9,544 bases of DNA from an uncultured Bacteroidota bacterium. Its GTDB lineage: Bacteria > Bacteroidota > Bacteroidia > Flavobacteriales > Flavobacteriaceae. The position numbers and the translations under genes were made by a program. Every line of letters begins with the position of its first letter. Positions within the stretch are counted from its first letter, which is position 1. Below are positions 1 through 6,964 of this stretch, in pieces. The notes below the pieces were generated by a model. It made no database searches. It saw only the letters and a list, made by a program, of their open reading frames with translations, and was not told the DNA's origin. The stretch covers positions 1 through 9,544 of the forward strand of contig CACEKL010000022.1 of NCBI GenBank assembly GCA_902560025.1, in the 5' to 3' direction.

Positions 1-590
1 AGGGTGAAAGACTAGTCTACTTTTTTGCTAACTCTTATTTTGAGACTAAATTATATTACTCTGCTGCAATTCAATTTGAAAATTTTATAAAATCTTATCC
101 AAATAGCCAAAGGATTCAAGAAGCATATTTTATGGAGGCTAAATCATATTTTATGTTATCACCTCGTTATACACTTGATCAAGATGATACATACACTGGT
201 ATTGATAAACTCCAGGTATTTATAAATAGATTCCCAAATAGTGAATATGTTTCTGAGGCACTTGAACTAATGGATGAGCTTCAGAATAAGCTAGAAGAAA
301 AAGACTTTGAAATTTCAAAGCAATACTATACTATTAGAGATTATGCTTCAGCAATTAAATCACTTGATAACTTCATAGCTGACAATCCTGGAACTATTTT
401 TAGAGAGGAGGCTCTCTATTATAAGTGGTTGTCTCAATATGAAATTGCTATAAATAGTATTGAGTCGAGAATTGTTGAGAGGGTTACAGAATTAGAGAGG
501 TCACTTGATAATTTTTTAAGGTATTATCCTGATACCATTTTTATTGAAGACTTGTCTGAAAAGATTAATATTGCTAAACAACTTTTATAA
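1..590 (+). CDS. bamD: Outer membrane assembly lipoprotein BamD, 5'-truncated by window edge
   Basis: BamD is the periplasmic, membrane-anchored TPR lipoprotein of the BAM complex, which inserts beta-barrel proteins into the outer membrane. The reading frame is open from base 3 to the TAA at 588-590, so about 195 C-terminal residues are visible. The signal peptide and lipobox Cys lie upstream of the window. An ATG at 132 is internal: the sequence before it already reads as TPR helices (YYSAAIQFENFIKSYPNS). Visible features are repeated tetratricopeptide-like helix pairs with the typical 'Y..A...F..FI..YP.S' pattern, recurring as 'LQVFINRFPNSEY', 'AIKSLDNFIADNPGT' and 'SLDNFLRYYPDT'. The gene lies 8 bp ahead of rpoZ on the same strand, an arrangement known from Bacteroidota. 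A general TPR protein is the alternative, but the rpoZ neighbour and the YP.S spacing favour BamD. Confidence 0.88.
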   Translation, partial: GERLVYFFANSYFETKLYYSAAIQFENFIKSYPNSQRIQEAYFMEAKSYFMLSPRYTLDQDDTYTGIDKLQVFINRFPNSEYVSEALELMDELQNKLEEKDFEISKQYYTIRDYASAIKSLDNFIADNPGTIFREEALYYKWLSQYEIAINSIESRIVERVTELERSLDNFLRYYPDTIFIEDLSEKINIAKQLL

Positions 591-598
591 ATAAACTA

Positions 599-931
599 AT
601 GAATAAATACAGAAACTCTAACGCAGCGAACAGCACAAAAACATATAATAAACTTGAGATTGAAAATCCTACTGATAATATTTATGAGGCTATTTCAATA
701 ATTGCTAAGAGGTCAGGTCAGATTAATTCTGAAATCAAGAAAGAATTGCATGATAAACTCGATGAGTTTGCCACTCACAATGATAGCCTTGAAGAAATCT
801 TTGAGAATAAAGAGCAAATTGAAGTTTCAAAATTCTATGAAAAACTTCCTAAGCCATATGCAATAGCTATTGAAGAATGGCTTGAAAATAAAATCTATTA
901 TAGGGATACAGAAGCTGATACTGAGCAATAA
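599..931 (+). CDS. rpoZ: RNA polymerase omega subunit, Bacteroidota type
   Basis: This 110-residue protein is the small omega subunit, which binds beta' and helps assemble and stabilise RNA polymerase in the cytoplasm. I recognise the Bacteroidota form by the block 'NIYEAISIIAKRSGQIN' (about residues 27-43), followed by an acidic helical stretch (EIKKELHDKLDEFATHNDSLEEIFENKEQIE) and the conserved tail 'SKFYEKLPKPYAIAIEEWL' (about 77-95). The last dozen residues are polar and acidic and look like a disordered tail. The N-terminal 20 residues are polar and variable, as in relatives. The ATG starts 8 bp after the bamD stop with no Shine-Dalgarno motif, and coaBC begins 11 bp after its TAA, so it is probably co-transcribed with both. 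Nothing is missing or truncated. Confidence 0.93.
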   Translation: MNKYRNSNAANSTKTYNKLEIENPTDNIYEAISIIAKRSGQINSEIKKELHDKLDEFATHNDSLEEIFENKEQIEVSKFYEKLPKPYAIAIEEWLENKIYYRDTEADTEQ

Positions 932-942
932 ACTTCAATAAA

Positions 943-2163
943 ATGAGTGTTTTAGCTCAAAAGAATATACTAGTAGGAGTAACAGGTGGAATAGCTGCCT
1001 ATAAGACACCTTTACTTATAAGGCAACTTGTTAAGCTAAATTGTAATGTTAAAGTTGTTATGACTCCTTCGTCTAAAGAGTTTGTCACTCCCCTTACTCT
1101 TTCAACTGTTTCAAAAAATGATGTTTACTCAGAATTTTCTACTGAGAAAAACGGAAACCCTACTTGGAATAATCATGTGGAGCTTTCCGAATGGGCTGAT
1201 ATCTTTATAATTGCTCCTGCTACATCAAATTCTATATCTTCAATGGCAAATGCTAAATGTGATAATATTCTTTTAGCATGTTATTTATCAAGTAGTTGCC
1301 CCGTATTTATTGCTCCAGCAATGGACCTTGAAATGTATAGAAATTCTCTTAATCAAGAAAATATTCAGAAACTAGTTAAGAATAAAACTAATGTACTTCC
1401 TGTTGGTAAAGGCTCTCTTGCAAGTGGTTTAGAAGGTGAGGGTAGGATGTTGGAGCCAGAAGAGATAATTGAACATATTGAAATTAAGCTTAAAGAATCT
1501 CTTCCACTAACTAATCTTAATTTTTTAATAACTGCTGGTCCAACTCATGAAAAAATTGATCCAGTCAGATTTATTGGTAATAGTTCATCTGGAAAAATGG
1601 GATATCACTTAGCTAAAGCAGCTATTTCTCTTGGAGCAAATGTGAAACTTATCTTAGGTCCAACGAATTTATCAATGGACTTGTTAAATATAGATACATA
1701 CAGGGTTCTAGATTCTGATCAGATGTTTGAAGAAACTATTACTCATTTTAAATCATCTGACGTTGTAATTTGCTCTGCAGCTGTTTCTGATTTTAAACCA
1801 GCTGAATTTAAAGACACTAAAATTAAAAAAGATATAGGTTTAGATTCAATTAGACTTAAACCTACCAAGGATATAATTAAGGAATTAGGCAAAATAAAAA
1901 AGAATCAATATCTAGTTGGATTTGCCCTAGAGACTAATGATCACATTGATAATGCAAAGGTAAAATTGAAGTCTAAAAATCTTGACGCAATAATAGTTAA
2001 TAAAATTGGAGATTTTAATCCAATTTCAAATGACTTTAATCAAATTGATTTTATAAATTCAGATTTAGAAATTACTCCATTTGAAAAGAAACATAAAAAA
2101 GATGTTTCAATAGATATAATGGAAACTATTTATAAGAATGTTAAAAAAATTAAGAATAAGTAA
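943..2163 (+). CDS. coaBC: Bifunctional phosphopantothenoylcysteine decarboxylase / phosphopantothenate-cysteine ligase
   Basis: This enzyme carries out two consecutive steps of coenzyme A synthesis: CTP-dependent joining of 4'-phosphopantothenate to cysteine (CoaB half) and FMN-dependent decarboxylation to 4'-phosphopantetheine (CoaC half). The 406 residues match the usual fused length. The N-terminal flavoprotein half shows 'GVTGGIAAYK' (about 12-21), a probable catalytic His78 in 'NHVELSEWAD', 'PAMDLEMY' (from P125) and 'GEGRM' (165-169). The CoaB half starts near residue 193 with 'FLITAGPTHEKIDPVRFI', then 'SSSGKMG', 'CSAAVSDFKP', 'VGFALETND' and 'IVNKIGD'. The position that is Cys in the E. 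coli substrate flap (CGxxGxGRM) appears to be Ser161 here (ASGLEGEGRM); I recall the same in other Bacteroidota. Its last 26 bases overlap the start of recN. Confidence 0.96.
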   Translation: MSVLAQKNILVGVTGGIAAYKTPLLIRQLVKLNCNVKVVMTPSSKEFVTPLTLSTVSKNDVYSEFSTEKNGNPTWNNHVELSEWADIFIIAPATSNSISSMANAKCDNILLACYLSSSCPVFIAPAMDLEMYRNSLNQENIQKLVKNKTNVLPVGKGSLASGLEGEGRMLEPEEIIEHIEIKLKESLPLTNLNFLITAGPTHEKIDPVRFIGNSSSGKMGYHLAKAAISLGANVKLILGPTNLSMDLLNIDTYRVLDSDQMFEETITHFKSSDVVICSAAVSDFKPAEFKDTKIKKDIGLDSIRLKPTKDIIKELGKIKKNQYLVGFALETNDHIDNAKVKLKSKNLDAIIVNKIGDFNPISNDFNQIDFINSDLEITPFEKKHKKDVSIDIMETIYKNVKKIKNK

Positions 2164-3790
2164 TTACGCTCTAATTGATAATGTTGAAATATCATTTGAA
2201 AATGGTATGACTTCAATCACTGGAGAAACGGGAGCTGGAAAGTCAATTCTACTGGGAGGGTTATCACTTGTTCTTGGCTCCAGAGTTGACAATACAAAAA
2301 TTATCAATAAAGATAAAAAGTGCTTTGTTGAAGCAACTTTTGACCTTAATGGTCAAAATCTTGAGGTATTTTTTTTAGATAATGATTTAGATTTTGATAA
2401 TCATACAATAATTAGAAGAGAGATTAATCAAAGTGGGAAATCAAGAGCATTTGTTAATGATACTCCTGTTAGGCTAGACCAATTATCAAGTCTAACAAAT
2501 TCTTTACTGGATATTCACTCTCAGTTTAACAATCTCAATATACTAGATACAAACTTTATTTTTTTAATTCTTGATTCTTTATCAAATAACACAATTAATT
2601 TCAATACTTATACAAATGATTTTAAGTCTTTAATGGCTTTAGAGAAAAAAATTAAAGAAAAAGAAATACAAAGAGCTACTCTTGATTCAGATCTTGATTA
2701 TAATAATTACTTATTAAATGAATTTAATAGTATAGATCTTGATAACATTGACCTAGAAGATATAGAGAACAAAGTTAAGGAGGCAGATAACGTAGATGAT
2801 ATTAAAGAAGCCTTAGCTCTAATTAATGAAGAGTTTAATTCGGAGCATGTAGGAATCTCAGAAAAACTCTCAAATATTGTAAAAAAGCTAAACAAAGTCT
2901 CAGGATCTTCTAATCGAATTAATTCTTTGGCAGATAGCCTTAGTTCTATCATTCAAAGTCTAAATGACATGATTGATGACTCTCAATCAATACTTAATGG
3001 CCTCTCTAACTCAGAAGAAGATATTAATCAATTAAGAGGAAATCTTGATAAAATCTATACATTACAAAATAAACATAGAGTATCATCAATAGATGAATTA
3101 ATTAAAATAAAGGAGAACCTAATATTGGTTGTAGATGGACATCAAGATATTGATCAAGAAATTAAAGATTTAAAATCTTCAAAAGATATCTTATTAGGTG
3201 ATCTTATTTCTAGAGCTAATCTTATTCATAAAAAAAGATATTCTGTTAAGAACGATTTTGAGAAATTATTAAATCAAAATTTGTCTGAATTAGGAATGAA
3301 TAATTCGGAAATAAAGATTGATTTGTCAAAAACAGAATCAATTCAAAAAAATGGATTTAGTGAAGGTAAATTTTTACTTAAGTCAAATAAAGGTGATAAA
3401 TATAGTGATCTAAGAAATATAGCCTCGGGTGGAGAGGTTTCAAGAATAATGCTTTCAATAAAATCAATTTTGTCAAGCTATATTAAATTATCGACTATAA
3501 TTTTTGATGAAATTGATACTGGTATATCAGGATCTGTATCTTCAAAAGTTGCAGATTTAATGGGTCAAATGTCAAAGAATATGCAAGTTATAGTTATAAC
3601 ACATACACCTCAAGTTGCTTCAAAAGGTGATTTTCATTACAAGGTATTTAAAAAGGAAGTCGAAAATAAAATTATAACTGACATCAAGTTACTTGAAGAT
3701 AAAGATAGAGTAAAAGAAATAGCAGAGATGTTATCAGGGGATAAATCAAACAAATCAGCAAATGAACTTGCTAATGAGTTGTTGAATTAA
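2138..3790 (+). CDS. recN: DNA repair ATPase RecN
   Basis: RecN is an SMC-like ATPase acting early in recombinational repair of double-strand breaks, on the nucleoid. The 550 residues match the family length. The N-terminus 'MLKKLRISNYALIDNVEISF' is typical and fixes the start at 2138, although this places it inside the coaBC 3' end. Walker A is GETGAGKS (29-36). The middle (about 160-370) is rich in Leu, Glu, Lys, Asp and Ser and reads as the two antiparallel coiled-coil arms. The C-terminal ATPase half carries the ABC signature 'ASGGE' (429-433) and Walker B 'IIFDEIDTG', with D457 and E458, followed by 'VIVITHTPQVASKGDFHYKV', which includes the switch His. All catalytic motifs are intact. 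No LexA-type box is visible, because the gene starts inside coaBC; expression is probably by read-through or translational coupling. Confidence 0.96.
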   Translation: MLKKLRISNYALIDNVEISFENGMTSITGETGAGKSILLGGLSLVLGSRVDNTKIINKDKKCFVEATFDLNGQNLEVFFLDNDLDFDNHTIIRREINQSGKSRAFVNDTPVRLDQLSSLTNSLLDIHSQFNNLNILDTNFIFLILDSLSNNTINFNTYTNDFKSLMALEKKIKEKEIQRATLDSDLDYNNYLLNEFNSIDLDNIDLEDIENKVKEADNVDDIKEALALINEEFNSEHVGISEKLSNIVKKLNKVSGSSNRINSLADSLSSIIQSLNDMIDDSQSILNGLSNSEEDINQLRGNLDKIYTLQNKHRVSSIDELIKIKENLILVVDGHQDIDQEIKDLKSSKDILLGDLISRANLIHKKRYSVKNDFEKLLNQNLSELGMNNSEIKIDLSKTESIQKNGFSEGKFLLKSNKGDKYSDLRNIASGGEVSRIMLSIKSILSSYIKLSTIIFDEIDTGISGSVSSKVADLMGQMSKNMQVIVITHTPQVASKGDFHYKVFKKEVENKIITDIKLLEDKDRVKEIAEMLSGDKSNKSANELANELLN

Positions 3791-3805
3791 GTGTATCTTT
3801 ATCAT

Positions 3806-3916
3806 ATGAATATGAAACATAAGAATTCTAATAACAGTGGTGCATGGATTGGTGTTTGGACTGCAATTGGAGCAGCATTTAGTTGGCAGAAATCAAAAAA
3901 TAAAAAATATAAGTAA
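3806..3916 (+). CDS. Small hypothetical protein with glycine-patterned hydrophobic segment (36 aa)
   Basis: I do not recognise this gene. It fills the gap between recN and fabI and encodes 36 residues: a polar Asn/Lys/Ser N-terminus, a hydrophobic stretch at about residues 12-27 (GAWIGVWTAIGAAFSW), and a strongly basic tail (KSKNKKYK). G12, G16 and A20 are spaced every four residues, a small-residue zipper like those of helix-packing membrane segments; the stretch is only about 16 residues, short for a full transmembrane span. Its TAA shares one base with the fabI ATG (TAATG), which suggests translational coupling. ATG at 3806 is preferred; ATG at 3812 and GTG at 3791 (right after the recN stop) are in the same frame. 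Codon choice is AT-rich like its neighbours. It could be a real small membrane-associated protein, a remnant of a larger gene, or a leader that couples fabI translation. Confidence 0.5.
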   Translation: MNMKHKNSNNSGAWIGVWTAIGAAFSWQKSKNKKYK

Positions 3917-4728
3917 TGTCAAATTCTATTTTAAAAGGTAAGAAAGGTATAATTTTTGGTGCACTAGATGATAGTTCTATTGCATGGAAAACTGCTGAAA
4001 GGGTATATGAAGAAGGAGGTGAGTTTATCCTCACAAATGCCCCTGTTTCTTTAAGGATGGGGACAATAAATGAATTAGCTGAGAAAACTAATTCTGAAAT
4101 AATTCCTGCCGATGCAACCAATCTAGAAGATTTAGAAAAATTAATTTCTCATGCAACTGAAAAGTTTAAAGGAAAATTAGATTTTGTTCTTCATTCGATA
4201 GGAATGTCTGTTAATGTTAGAAAAGGTAAACATTATACAGACTTAAATTATGATTGGTTAGCTAAAGGTTGGGATGTTTCTGCAGTATCTTTTCACAAGC
4301 TCATGCAATCTCTGCTAAAACTAGACGCAATGAAGGAGTGGGGTAGTATAGTTGCTTTAACATATATAGCTGCACAAAGGACTTTTCCAAATTATAACGA
4401 TATGGCTGATAATAAGGCATATTTAGAATCCATTGCAAGAAGCTTTGGCTATTTCTTTGGTAAAGAAAAAAATGTAAGAGTAAACACAATATCTCAATCA
4501 CCAACTTTAACAACTGCTGGAAAAGGAGTAAAAGGATTAGATGATTTTCTTAAATATGCTGATTTAACCTCACCACTCGGTAATGCTACTGCTGAAGATT
4601 GTGCTAACCTAACCGTATCGCTTTTCTCTGATTACACAAAAAGAGTTACTCTTCAAAATATTTATAATGATGGTGGGTTTTCAAGTGTTGGTGTAAGTCA
4701 AGAAATTATTGATAAATTAAATTCATAA
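3916..4728 (+). CDS. fabI: Enoyl-[acyl-carrier-protein] reductase (NADH), FabI
   Basis: FabI catalyses the last step of each fatty-acid elongation round, reducing trans-2-enoyl-ACP with NAD(P)H in the cytoplasm. The 270 residues form a single short-chain dehydrogenase/reductase Rossmann domain. Family marks that separate it from ordinary SDRs are the FabI-type cofactor loop G15-x5-SIAW (residues 15-24), 'DFVLHSIGMS' (about 89-98), and an active site with Y150 ('LTYIAAQR') plus the Tyr-x6-Lys pair Y160/K167 in 'PNYNDMADNKAYLES'. The substrate-loop region follows ('RVNTISQSPTLTTAGKGVKG'), and the end is 'LQNIYNDGGFSSVGVS'. The ATG overlaps the preceding small ORF's stop and its own TAA overlaps the coaE ATG (both TAATG), so translation is probably coupled on both sides. 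The family is the target of triclosan-type inhibitors; sensitivity cannot be judged from sequence alone. Confidence 0.96.
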   Translation: MSNSILKGKKGIIFGALDDSSIAWKTAERVYEEGGEFILTNAPVSLRMGTINELAEKTNSEIIPADATNLEDLEKLISHATEKFKGKLDFVLHSIGMSVNVRKGKHYTDLNYDWLAKGWDVSAVSFHKLMQSLLKLDAMKEWGSIVALTYIAAQRTFPNYNDMADNKAYLESIARSFGYFFGKEKNVRVNTISQSPTLTTAGKGVKGLDDFLKYADLTSPLGNATAEDCANLTVSLFSDYTKRVTLQNIYNDGGFSSVGVSQEIIDKLNS

Positions 4729-5315
4729 TGAAAATTATCGGATTAACCGGAGGAATTGGATCTGGAAAATCTAGTGTTTTAGAAATCTTTAAAAAAATTG
4801 GTATAAGCACATACAATGCTGATGAATCTGCAAAAGAATTAATAAGTTCCGATAAAAAAATCATACACTCAATAAAACAACTATTTGGAGAAGATATTTA
4901 TTATGAAAATGAACTAAACTCAAAATTAGTTTCTAAAATAGTATTTAACGATAAAGAAAAACTCAAGTCTCTAAATTCAATAATTCATCCTGCAGTAGCT
5001 GTAGATTTTGATAATTTTTGCTCTAAACATAGAGACGAAAACTATATTATAAAAGAAGCAGCAATTATTTTTGAAACTAAAACAGAGAATCTTTTTGATA
5101 AGATTATATACGTTAAAGCCCCAAAAGAAACTAGAATTGATAGGGTAATGCAAAGAGATAAACTATCTAGAGATGATGTGTTAAAACGAATACAGAATCA
5201 GATAAATGAAACTTCAATTATTGATAAATGTGATTTTATAATTGATAATATTAATTTCACTGATTTGGAGGGCAAAGTATTAGAAATTCACGATACACTA
5301 ATAAACCTAAAGTAG
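4728..5315 (+). CDS. coaE: Dephospho-CoA kinase
   Basis: CoaE phosphorylates the 3'-hydroxyl of the dephospho-CoA ribose with ATP, the final step of CoA synthesis. The 195 residues are the usual bacterial length. The N-terminal P-loop is GGIGSGKS (8-15), followed by 'YNADESAKEL' (29-38), where D32 sits in the conserved substrate-binding Asp position. Further marks are 'LNSIIHPAV', the hydrophobic strand with acidic residue 'YIIKEAAIIFE', 'DKIIYVKAP', and the Arg-rich lid 'RIDRVMQRDKLSRDDVLKRI'. It ends with the expected 'CDFIIDN' strand and a short helix. The start shares one base with the fabI stop. It appears to be the last gene of the leftward + strand unit, since a 56-bp gap with an inverted repeat follows. 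Having coaBC and coaE about 2.6 kb apart links CoA supply to fabI in one apparent unit. Confidence 0.95.
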   Translation: MKIIGLTGGIGSGKSSVLEIFKKIGISTYNADESAKELISSDKKIIHSIKQLFGEDIYYENELNSKLVSKIVFNDKEKLKSLNSIIHPAVAVDFDNFCSKHRDENYIIKEAAIIFETKTENLFDKIIYVKAPKETRIDRVMQRDKLSRDDVLKRIQNQINETSIIDKCDFIIDNINFTDLEGKVLEIHDTLINLK

Positions 5316-5338
5316 TTTCTTAACATTTTATTAAGAAA
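5316..5338. repeat. 8-bp perfect inverted repeat after coaE (weak terminator or operator)
   Basis: TTTCTTAA (5316-5323) and its exact reverse complement TTAAGAAA (5331-5338) flank a 7-base loop, starting immediately after the coaE TAG. The stem can extend by a G-T and an A-T pair to 5314-5340. It is almost all A/T and has no clean T-run after it, so it would be a weak intrinsic terminator. It could equally be a dimeric regulator site ahead of the two-component genes. The symmetry is seen directly; its function is inferred. Confidence 0.45.
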
Positions 5339-5348
5339 TTATAAATTT

Positions 5349-5356
5349 TAATTTTG
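5349..5356 (+). promoter_or_regulatory. Candidate Bacteroidota -7 promoter element for the histidine kinase operon
   Basis: TAATTTTG matches the Bacteroidota sigma-ABfr -7 consensus TAnnTTTG exactly. It lies 15 bp before the kinase ATG, which would give a very short leader. No convincing TTG -33 element is seen at the expected distance upstream; the region there is A/T-only and partly occupied by the inverted repeat. In such AT-rich DNA a chance match is quite possible. Confidence 0.35.
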
Positions 5357-5371
5357 AGAATTTTATAGTCA

Positions 5372-6964
5372 ATGAATAGAAAACTATATACATCACTTGT
5401 TCTTCTAATGTCATTTTCCTTAATAGGAATAATTCTGATGCAAGGATACTGGATATATTCCTCGTGGAAGAATAAGGAAGAAGAATTTTCTTTGGCTGTC
5501 AATCGAACGTTAAGAGAAGTTGTTGATGAAATTCAAAGTAGGGAATTAAATGACTATGTAAATACTTATCAAATGTTAATTGACTCTATCGGGACACCAG
5601 ATGAACAAAATTTTACCGATGTTTTTCTATTTTTAGATGAAGATCAATCTTCCAATCTTTCAACTTTTTTTGCTTATGGTATTCTAGAGGAAGATTATAA
5701 TATCAACCTTCCTGATAATTTATCAAATAGATACGGAGATGATAATTTAAAGGATTATAAAGCAGTCAAAACTACAATTGTTAATAAGAACATATTTGAT
5801 AGAAGAGAGAATAGGTTAAATGCCTCAATATCTAAATTAAAAAGTGTTGAAGATATTGACTTGTTTAAATTTGAAAAATATAAATCTGCTTTCCAAGAAT
5901 ATGCATCTTCATTACCTATTCACAAGAGAACAACTTCTAGAGAGATTCAGATCCTCTTAAACCAAGGTTTTAGTGATAGAAATATCACCACCCCATATGA
6001 GTTTGGAATATATAGTAATAATCTTTCTACAAAAGTTAAATCTAATAATTACATTGAGGTACAATCAGGTCCAAAATATTCTATACCTTTTTTATATGAT
6101 AGGTCTAGTCCTATAAAATATGACCTTATCGTTTCATTTCCTGAAAAACAAGAATATGTTTTATCAGGTATTATAGGTGTTGCTACTCTATCTTTTATGC
6201 TCACCTTAATTATAATTGTTATCTCAACAAGTGCTTTGTATCAAATTATTCAACAGAAAAAACTTTCTGAAATAAAGAGTGATTTTATTAATAATATTTC
6301 ACATGAATTTAAAACACCTATTGCAACTATTAATCTAGCACTAGATGCAATATCAAGTTCAAAGAATAATATTAATGACAAATTCACTTCGTATTTGGGT
6401 ATGATTAGGGAGGAGAATGCAAGAATGCTATCTCAAGTTGAAAATATTTTGCGGATATCTCAGTTGGAAAAAAGTTCTAATCCATTTGATATGGAAAAGA
6501 CAAATATACATGAAGTAATTGAGGATGCTGTTGAGCATGTCAAGCTTATAGTTGAAAGCAATAAGGGTTCTATTAATCTTTCTTTAAATGCGGATAACTC
6601 AAATATATTAGGTAATAGCAATCATCTAGAAAATATTATTATTAATATTTTAGACAATGCAGTTAAATACTCAAAAAGCAAACCCTCAATTATAGTATCA
6701 ACAAGAAACATTGATGATAATATAGAGATATGTGTACAAGACAATGGAATTGGCATGGACAAGAACACCCAAAAGATGGTATTTGAAAAATTTTACAGAG
6801 AACAAAATGGAGATATCCATGATATTAAAGGACATGGACTAGGACTTTCATATGTAAAAAAAATTGTTGATTTTCATAAGGGTAAAATTATGCTTGAAAG
6901 TAAAAAAGGTTCTGGAACTAAGTTCTATATAAATATTAAAACACTTAAAGATGAAATCAGATAA
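5372..6964 (+). CDS. Membrane sensor histidine kinase, RprX-like
   Basis: This 530-residue two-component sensor sits in the inner membrane and should autophosphorylate on His and pass phosphate to the downstream regulator. A short polar N-terminus leads into TM1 (about 6-28). A periplasmic domain of about 235 residues follows, then TM2 (about 266-289). There is no recognisable HAMP domain: the HisKA helix begins about 10 residues later, with phosphoacceptor H311 in 'NISHEFKTPIATINLALDAI'. The ATPase domain has an N box (N425 to N429, 'NILDNAVKYS'), G1 'DNGIGM' (457-462), F box 'FEKFYRE' and G2 'GHGLGLS' (487-493). All catalytic motifs look intact. The periplasmic end ('TPYEFGIYSNNLSTKVKS', '..FLYDRSSPIKYDLIVSFP') resembles the sensor domain of Bacteroidota RprX-type kinases. 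The ligand is unknown. The 3' end overlaps the regulator gene by 14 bp. Confidence 0.93.
   Translation: MNRKLYTSLVLLMSFSLIGIILMQGYWIYSSWKNKEEEFSLAVNRTLREVVDEIQSRELNDYVNTYQMLIDSIGTPDEQNFTDVFLFLDEDQSSNLSTFFAYGILEEDYNINLPDNLSNRYGDDNLKDYKAVKTTIVNKNIFDRRENRLNASISKLKSVEDIDLFKFEKYKSAFQEYASSLPIHKRTTSREIQILLNQGFSDRNITTPYEFGIYSNNLSTKVKSNNYIEVQSGPKYSIPFLYDRSSPIKYDLIVSFPEKQEYVLSGIIGVATLSFMLTLIIIVISTSALYQIIQQKKLSEIKSDFINNISHEFKTPIATINLALDAISSSKNNINDKFTSYLGMIREENARMLSQVENILRISQLEKSSNPFDMEKTNIHEVIEDAVEHVKLIVESNKGSINLSLNADNSNILGNSNHLENIIINILDNAVKYSKSKPSIIVSTRNIDDNIEICVQDNGIGMDKNTQKMVFEKFYREQNGDIHDIKGHGLGLSYVKKIVDFHKGKIMLESKKGSGTKFYINIKTLKDEIR

Noticed and set aside
132..134. ATG at 132 as the start of a complete small gene
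   Set aside because: The frame is open back to the window edge and the upstream codons already encode TPR helices continuous with the rest, so this is an internal Met of bamD.
2143..2149. A7 tract in the coaBC/recN overlap as a programmed frameshift site that would fuse CoaBC to RecN
   Set aside because: Reaching the recN frame from coaBC needs a +1 shift, while A-runs of this kind favour -1 slippage. RecN has its own ATG and a normal N-terminus, and a CoaBC-RecN fusion makes no functional sense.
2707..2952. Minus-strand open frame inside recN
   Set aside because: It is antisense to an intact, motif-complete gene, with a Ser/Leu-rich composition typical of reversed AT-rich coding sequence and no family marks.
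3791..3793. GTG directly after the recN stop as the start of the small ORF
   Set aside because: It is in frame but adds only VYLYH, and an ATG follows five codons later; ATG at 3806 is the simpler choice, though this cannot be settled from sequence alone.
3879..4121. Minus-strand open frame over the fabI start
   Set aside because: It overlaps the conserved FabI N-terminus and shows no recognisable motif or start context.
4301..4513. Minus-strand open frame inside fabI
   Set aside because: It lies opposite the FabI active-site region, has no family resemblance, and is best seen as a shadow.
5320..5502. Minus-strand open frame over the coaE/kinase gap and kinase start
   Set aside because: It would read against TM1 of the kinase; its sequence shows no family features, and the gap is better explained by control signals.
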